A stretch of DNA of 64,000 nucleotides, taken from the NCBI GenBank assembly GCA_023213395.1, contig CM041465.1:115203741-115267740 (forward strand). Reading direction: 5' to 3'. The notes below the pieces were generated by a model, which made no database searches, had not been told where the DNA came from, and saw only the letters and a list, made by a program, of their open reading frames with translations. Of the stretch, positions 58,030-64,000 are shown in pieces. Each line of letters starts with the position of its first letter. Positions within the stretch are counted from its first letter, which is position 1. The DNA comes from Cycas panzhihuaensis (taxonomy: Eukaryota; Cycadophyta). Position numbers and translations under genes: made by a program.

Positions 58030-59510
58030 TGTACTTAGAATCTAAAGTTATAAGATAAGTGTGGGGGATCGTCATAAAGATGAGTTACCATCTTACTAAA
58101 GTCTTGACCTATTATGAAGGAATCAAATTAGGAAAAAAGTGGGAATAAATAATATGGTGTTTTTTTAAACCCTATTACCAAGCCTATATTATAGTCATTG
58201 GTGAATATAGCTTGATGGGAGAAGAGGATATCAAATCTAATAAAAAAACTACCAAATAAGAAGATAAATTATAAGCTCAAAACAAGTGGCAAATTGGTGT
58301 AAAGGGATCCTTAGAAATGGAAAGGTGGCCACCCTTTTCTAAGCTTAACATGTAATAATCAACCCTCTTTCTCTCTGTAAGACACCAACACATGGAAGAA
58401 TAAAACATACAAAGGGAATGAAACTAAAATTAAAGTAGATAAAAAAACATAAAAGAGAGTAACTTAATGCTAAAAAGAAATTAATAAACCCTTGGAGAAA
58501 AGATAAAAATCCTAAGAGTATGGGGGGATTAACTTAGTTTTAGATAAAGGAAGGATGCTAGTGATGATTAATGCCAATCCAAAAGTGCTCCAACAATAAC
58601 TAGAATTTAATTTTCAAGCCAAGTGAGGAAACCAACAATTAGATTTGAATGTAGATGGAAGCTCCAAGTAGATTTTAGTACCATTTCAATAGTATAATAA
58701 CTTAGGGTTTAGTCTCCCCTTTTCAATGAAAAGGAGGGGTATAAATAGAAGATGGAAAGACTAGGGCCCATGGGTTTTAGAGAATATCATAGGCCAAAAC
58801 CATAAGTAAGTTTCCCATGGTTTTAGGCTAAATTAATACTAGAGCATTAATTAGTGCATGGTATTCAATCAAAACCCATGGGTATCCCATGGTTTTGATG
58901 AATTTAGTAGATTGGCCCCATGGTTAGGCATCATAAATACATGACCAACTATGGGTTAATTTTTTTTTAAAGTGATAAAATTGATCTTGCAAAGTTTACC
59001 ATGGTATTGCAAAGTTTGTATTTTTATGATACCATGGTAAACTTTATGGGATCGTAGAAATTTTATTTTTGTATTTACAAATAGAAATCAAAGTAGAATA
59101 ATAAGAATTAGAATAAAATAGAGTGGCATAGACAAAAGTTAGAGAAGGATTGATGAAAATAAATGAAAAAATAATGATTCTAAAGGAAAAATACCCAAAA
59201 TAACAAACTAAGCAAAGTAATATTGCAAATAGGAGAAAAAGAAAAGTAAAATGTGACTTGTAGAGGTACTAAAATGTTGTTCTTTAACCCATCAAGCTTA
59301 GATGGGCAATTATGAAGCCACTAACTATGGTCAGAATCATCATCGACTAAGTACAAGCATATTCAACTAATAAAATAATAAGTAAATGATAACATATGCT
59401 TGTAAAAGTACTAAACTAAGCTAATTAAAGTTGATCTAGAAAGCAAGAAGCACATACCTTCATTTACCTATTAGTGCAATGATTATGAAACTATTAAATT
59501 TCAAGAAATA
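58030..59510 (-). repeat. 5' LTR of element B (right)
   Basis: Colinear with 28870-30476. The plus-strand start TGTACTTAG, then ATAAGTGTGGGGG, recalls TGATGGGCC and ATAGGTGTGGGGA of the T LTR. The end AAGAAATA at 59510 corresponds to the GAAACA end, with one C-to-T change. Confidence 0.65.
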
Positions 59511-59515
59511 GAAAT

Positions 59516-60600
59516 CATTTTCTATTTTAGTTTTTTATTTAATAATATTATAAAAGAAATTATATTTTAAAACTTTTTACCATTACATGTATTTTTGCAT
59601 ATGTGAGGGTTTAATAGGCTATTGTGAGCTCTATGATGGAAAAACAAGCTACTAGGGATGCTAATGGTAAACATAGAAGATTCCATACATTGCTATAGAT
59701 GATGGGTACCATCACAGGCAAATGGAAGGCACCTAACTTAATAAAATTATGTTAGAGAATAGAGAACTAGCACCTAACAAAGCTAAGCTAACTTTAAAAG
59801 ATCACATAATCCAAGGTAAGGTCTATCATCCCTTTAAAATATGGTCATCATAAACAAAAATAGAGGGAGTTTATACCAACAATTAAAAAAAATTCCTAAA
59901 ACCTAATTATAAGCTACCCATTATAAAAAAGAGGTGTGCCTTAACCCCAAAGTAACCACAATAAGTTATAATAATAGAAAAATATTAAATATAATAGAAA
60001 ATAACTTTTCCATTTTGTCATGTATTAATGTATTTATAGAAAATACTCTTTCATCTTCTAATGAACACATAATGCCCTCTCATGAGCTATATAACTCTAC
60101 ATAGGATTTTCTTTTATCATAAGCATATTAGGGTTTCATTGCTTAATTTTGTACTATCACAAAACTAATAATATCTTAGTTATACTCAGACACCTATAAT
60201 GGAAAAATTCCCAAGAAGGGATGCTTGCAACTATCTTAAAATTGGGTTTTTATTATCTTTAATAAACTTAGAAAAATCAACACTTTGTCATCATTGTCTC
60301 CATCTAATGATACCTACCTTGTTCATGTGATGTTCCTTGTACCTTTAACATCACTATGACCTATCTAAGTATTTGGATTTTTTAGCATTTAACTTTATAG
60401 ATTCATGTATTTGATAATACTCTACAAACACAATGCAAGATATAAACTCTTTCTTAGATTTCATGGATATTTAAGGACTTACTAATATCCATTACTAGGC
60501 TATCTTAGTTCAACTACCATATTCTTCATCTAGCTACCACATTTCTTGAAGTGTCATTTGATACTAATATAATAACTTCATTCTCATAATCATTTGAGTC
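59516..60600. other. AT-rich region with no recognised gene
   Basis: Old sequence outside element B. Nothing supports a gene or named repeat. Confidence 0.35.
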
Positions 60601-60968
60601 TACTATATATTGGCATAGAGGTGCAGAGTGGGAGGATTAAAAGTGTAGAAACATCATCTTCAAAGAGAAACTTATTTTTAAATGTAGAGTGGTAGTGTTA
60701 AAAGATACCAGGGAGGTATTCCCCATCTATAAATAGATATTTTAGGGAGGTGTCAAGTGCTTCAACCTGACTAAGTTAAAATTTAAAAAAATATTAAAAT
60801 ATTAAGTAAATAATTAAATATCATATTTAAGGTGGCTGTGGAAGCTCCATGTCAGTTGTAGGCAATTGTTTAGTGGTATTTGGTGGCCTGAGATGACTTT
60901 AGGAGGCTCAAGGTGGCATTGAGAGGCCAAAGGTGCTTACATGCATTTGTAAATTGGGCATTATCCCA
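60601..60968 (-). repeat. Possible 3' LTR of copia C2
   Basis: In sense, the polypurine-like GAGGAGAATAT is followed by TGGGATAATGCCC, a common copia LTR start. The right border is therefore 60968. The left border and the partner LTR are not seen; the partner would lie beyond the window. Confidence 0.45.
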
Positions 60969-61049
60969 ATATTCTCCTCTATAATAGCTAATATATAGAA
61001 CTTCCAACTTGTCTCTAAATTTTTAAAATTTGATCTTACTCAAAGATTT

Positions 61050-62589
61050 CATGAAGATTTTTGATGCTTGATCTTCAGTGATACAATATACCAATTCAAT
61101 TTCTCTTGCTTATACTAGCTCTCAAATAAAATGGTACTATGTCTCAATATGCTTTATTCTTCCATGAAATAATGGGTTCTTTGTCATCTGTATTGTGCTC
61201 TAATTATCACATCAAATTCTTGTAGACTCTTTCTATTCTAGTTGAAAGTCTTGTAAGAGTCTTCTCAATCAAACTATTTCACATGTTCCAATGACTGCTA
61301 CTTCATATTCTACTTTGGCTGTAGATAGATAAATTACATTTTACATCTTAGTGCTCCAAGATATAGTTGCCAAACCCACACTAAAAATGTAACCCGAAGT
61401 TGATTTTTTATCATTGATATCACCTACCCAATCTGAATCTATATATCCTATCAAGCTAAAATTTGATGAAACTTTATAATACAAACTATATTATCAAGTA
61501 TCTTTAAGATATCATAGAATTCTTTTGGCTACTTACCAATGAATAGTCTTCAAGTCTTATATGAATCTAGATACTATGCTGACTAAATGCATTATATCTG
61601 GTCAAGTGGATGTCAATTAAATCAAACTGCTAATTAACTGTCTATAAAGTATAGGATCAATAGGTGTAGAGTTATCCAGTTTGGATAGCTTGATTCTTAT
61701 TTTTGTTGGAGTTGTTAATGGTTTATAATTAATCATCCTAAACTTTTATAGTATATTCAGGGTATATTTCCTTTGGGAGATGAAGATATCATTTTTATCC
61801 TACCATACATCCAAACCTAGGAAGTAATGCATTAATCCTAAAATTTTCATTTCAAATTCTTTACACATGGCTTCCTTAAAGTTTCATGAAAGATGGAAGT
61901 CATTTCTAGTGTAGAAAAGGTCATCTATGTAGAGTCCCATAATTAGAATAGAATCTCCTTTGATTTTGATGTAGAGATTTTGATCTGATTGAGACCTTTT
62001 AAAGCCTTGATCTTTAAAATATTTGTCAATTTGGGAATACCAGGCCCTGGGTGCTTGCTTCAAACCATAAAGTACTTTTTTAAGTTTATATATTTTGTCT
62101 TCTTCCCCCTTGACTTCAAAACTGAGGGGTTAAGAGACATAAATATCTTCTTCAATGTAGCTATTGAGGAAAGCACTTTAACATCCATTTGATGAACATT
62201 CCATCCAATTTGAGTTGCCAAACTCATCATCATGTGAATAGTTTCCATTCATGTAACATGAGTAAATATCTCATTGTAATCAATACCTTCTCTTTCTATA
62301 TAACCTTTAGTGACCAATCTAGCTTTATATTTATCGATTGATCCATTAGAGTAGAACTTAGTTTAATAAATCCACTTAGTACCAATTTCCCTTTATTGGG
62401 AGGTAAGTCAACCAATTCCCAAGTATCATTCTTAACAATAGAGTGATATTCATCTTCCATTTCCTTTCTCCAAGTGGCATGCGTATTGGCCTTATCAAAG
62501 GTTTTAGGCTCATGGGACTCCAAAACTTTACTTATGAGAGCAAAGTTTACCTTATGTGAGCAAATGGATCTCTGATTGCTATCCAACAT
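61050..62589 (-). pseudogene. Copia C2 reverse transcriptase and RNase H
   Basis: RT starts near 62480 (WRKEMEDEYHSIVKNDTWELVDLP). LYIDDL (catalytic YxDD) is at about 61935. RNase H shows LSTAKVEYEVAVIGTCEI near 61290, the LSTAEAEY motif with Glu partly changed. Many frame breaks. Confidence 0.85.
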
Positions 62590-62639
62590 GTTACCTATAT
62601 CATGATTCCTTTGAACCCATTTCGAAAGACGTTATGGTG

Positions 62640-63809
62640 GAGGTTGATAAGGGGTTTTCTCCTCACTTGGTTCATTAATGACTTATCTAGAGTTAAATAT
62701 AAGAGACACACATTTTGACTTAGTGGAGATGTCAAAATTGATCATTACTTCTTTTCTTTTTTCTTTATTATCATGATAACAAGAATCTTCCTAAAACTTT
62801 ACATCTCTACTCACCATAATCTTCTTTGACTTAGGATCATAGACCTTGTATGATTTAGACGTTTCACTATAGCCAAGAAATATATACTTCATTCTATGAT
62901 CATCCAATTTAGATCTTCTTTGGTCAAGTACATGTGCATAGGCTAACACCCAAAAACTCTTAAATGACATATGTTTGGCTTGTAGCCTATCTAAGCTTCT
63001 TCAAGTATCTTCCATATTAGGGCTTTGGTAGAGTACCTATTAAGGAGATAAATGGATGTATGGACTGCTTTTACCCAAAACTCATGTCCCAAGTTTTAAT
63101 CTTTCAACATGCACCTTGCCATTTATACAATGGTGTGATTTTTCCTTTTGGATATACCAATTTATTATGGGATGTAGGAATTTATGAGTTGCCTTCTTAT
63201 CCCATGGTGCATGTAGTATGCCTTAAATTCATTAGAGATGAATTCTCTCCTATTATTGGATCTTAGTAAGAGAAGTTTGTACCTACTTTGTGGCTCCACA
63301 AAGGTTTTGAAGTCAATAAAGTGTTGAAAGGCATCCAATTTAAACTTAAGGAAGAATACCCAAGTCTTTCTAGTGTAGTTATAAATGAATGTGATGAAGT
63401 AGCATGCACCTACCAATGAGGAGACACCCATAAGGCTGTAAATATCTGTATATATTAATTGAAGTGGTCTAAATGCCTGATAACAGTAATTATCCCTATG
63501 TTGTTTATTAAGTAAGTATCCCTCACATATGGTTTTGTCCACTTCAATATTAGGCAACCCATTAACCATGTCCATTCCTTTCATGAAGGCCAGACTGCTA
63601 TAGTTTAGGTGTCTAAATCTCCTATGCCATAAGTCATTATCCAATTTAACTATGGTTCTTAAGGCATAAGTATTTGATAGAGTAAGAATAAGTTTGAAAA
63701 GTCTATCTTTTGACATTTTGCCTTTTCTAATAATTGCCTTATTTTCCCTCTCGTCTTTAATTATGTATTCACCATTATTAAAGATAACCTTGTAATCCTG
63801 ATCCATCAT
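62640..63809 (-). pseudogene. Copia C2 GAG-pre-integrase and integrase
   Basis: The 214-codon frame at 63809-63165 has LWHRRFRHLNYSSLAFM (pre-integrase), a weakened zinc region, LQLIYTDIYSLMGVSSLVGACYF (first Asp) and LRSNNRREFISNEF where the second Asp is Asn. The integrase C-terminus is readable to about 62850 (YSETSKSYKVYDPKSKK-like). Confidence 0.85.
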
Positions 63810-64000
63810 CTACACTACTGATAGTAGATTTTTCTTTAAAGAAGGAACATATAATACATTGTTGAGGTGTCTATAATCTCCTGCATCTATCATGAGAGCT
63901 ATGTTGCCTCTACCAACTAATTCATGGGATGTGTTATCATTGGATATTATTGAACCTCTTTTATTTTTATCCAAGGTACAAAATAAATGTTCCTTATGAG
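63810..64000 (-). pseudogene. Copia C2 protease remnant at the window edge
   Basis: Upstream continuation of the pol frame, with weak similarity to the copia protease-to-integrase link. Cut by the end of the window. Confidence 0.4.

Larger units (their letters stand above)
60969..64000 (-). mobile_element. Copia-type element C2, decayed, runs off the window
   Basis: Minus sense. Parts in order from the right edge: protease end, GAG-pre-integrase, integrase, RT and RNase H, all with stops. It extends past 64000, so gag is missing from the window. It is unlike C1 in sequence. Confidence 0.8.

Overview
This window looks like plant nuclear heterochromatin, made almost entirely of nested, mostly decayed LTR retrotransposons (Ty3/gypsy and Ty1/copia). 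The plant signs are initiator-Met-tRNA primer sites, a Tat-like gypsy family with a second RNase H, a chromovirus, a plant mobile domain (PMD) protein and heavy C-to-T decay. The species cannot be told from sequence alone. I see no ordinary host gene, tRNA, rRNA or CRISPR array.

Layout. (1) 1-2747 and 19354-about 22000: remains of an old, AT-rich Tat-like element (A): an RNase H at 506-913 (+) and a PMD gene on the minus strand that was split by a later insertion. (2) 2748-19353: a younger, GC-richer Tat-like element (T), minus strand, 16.6 kb, with 2.6-kb LTRs and target duplication ATATC. It inserted into exon 2 of A's PMD gene. In sense order it holds gag, protease, RT/RNase H, integrase, a PMD gene in antisense (+ strand 6852-9267), and a separate archaeal-type RNase H ORF (6170-5748). 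(3) About 20800-28860: gene-poor AT-rich DNA with tandem repeats and a pair of diverged 1.2-kb direct repeats. (4) 28870-59510: a second old relative (B), minus strand, LTRs near 28.9-30.5 and 58.0-59.5 kb, with RNase H, PMD, RT, protease and gag remnants. A long (TA)n tract replaces much of its pol. (5) 36702-51600: a copia element (C1) inserted in that TA tract (duplication TATAT). (6) 39043-48597: a chromovirus-type gypsy (G1) inside C1. (7) 43468-45980: a solo LTR of the T family inside G1 (duplication GATGT). (8) 54776-55396: a solo copia LTR of the C1 family inside B's gag-pro region. (9) About 60600-64000: part of another decayed copia element (C2), minus strand.

Most notable result. 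The antisense PMD gene looks like a complete gene carried as a passenger. It has a TATA box, an 8-codon first exon, an in-frame splice into the PMD exon, a second intron, and a coiled-coil C-terminus. The same exon layout can be read in A and, more weakly, in B, although these copies are much decayed. The family therefore carried a spliced PMD gene over a long period. The gag-pol of T has nonsense codons, a frameshift and a lost integrase aspartate, so T is probably not autonomous now. All coordinates come from reading the sequence by eye; no database search or alignment program was used.
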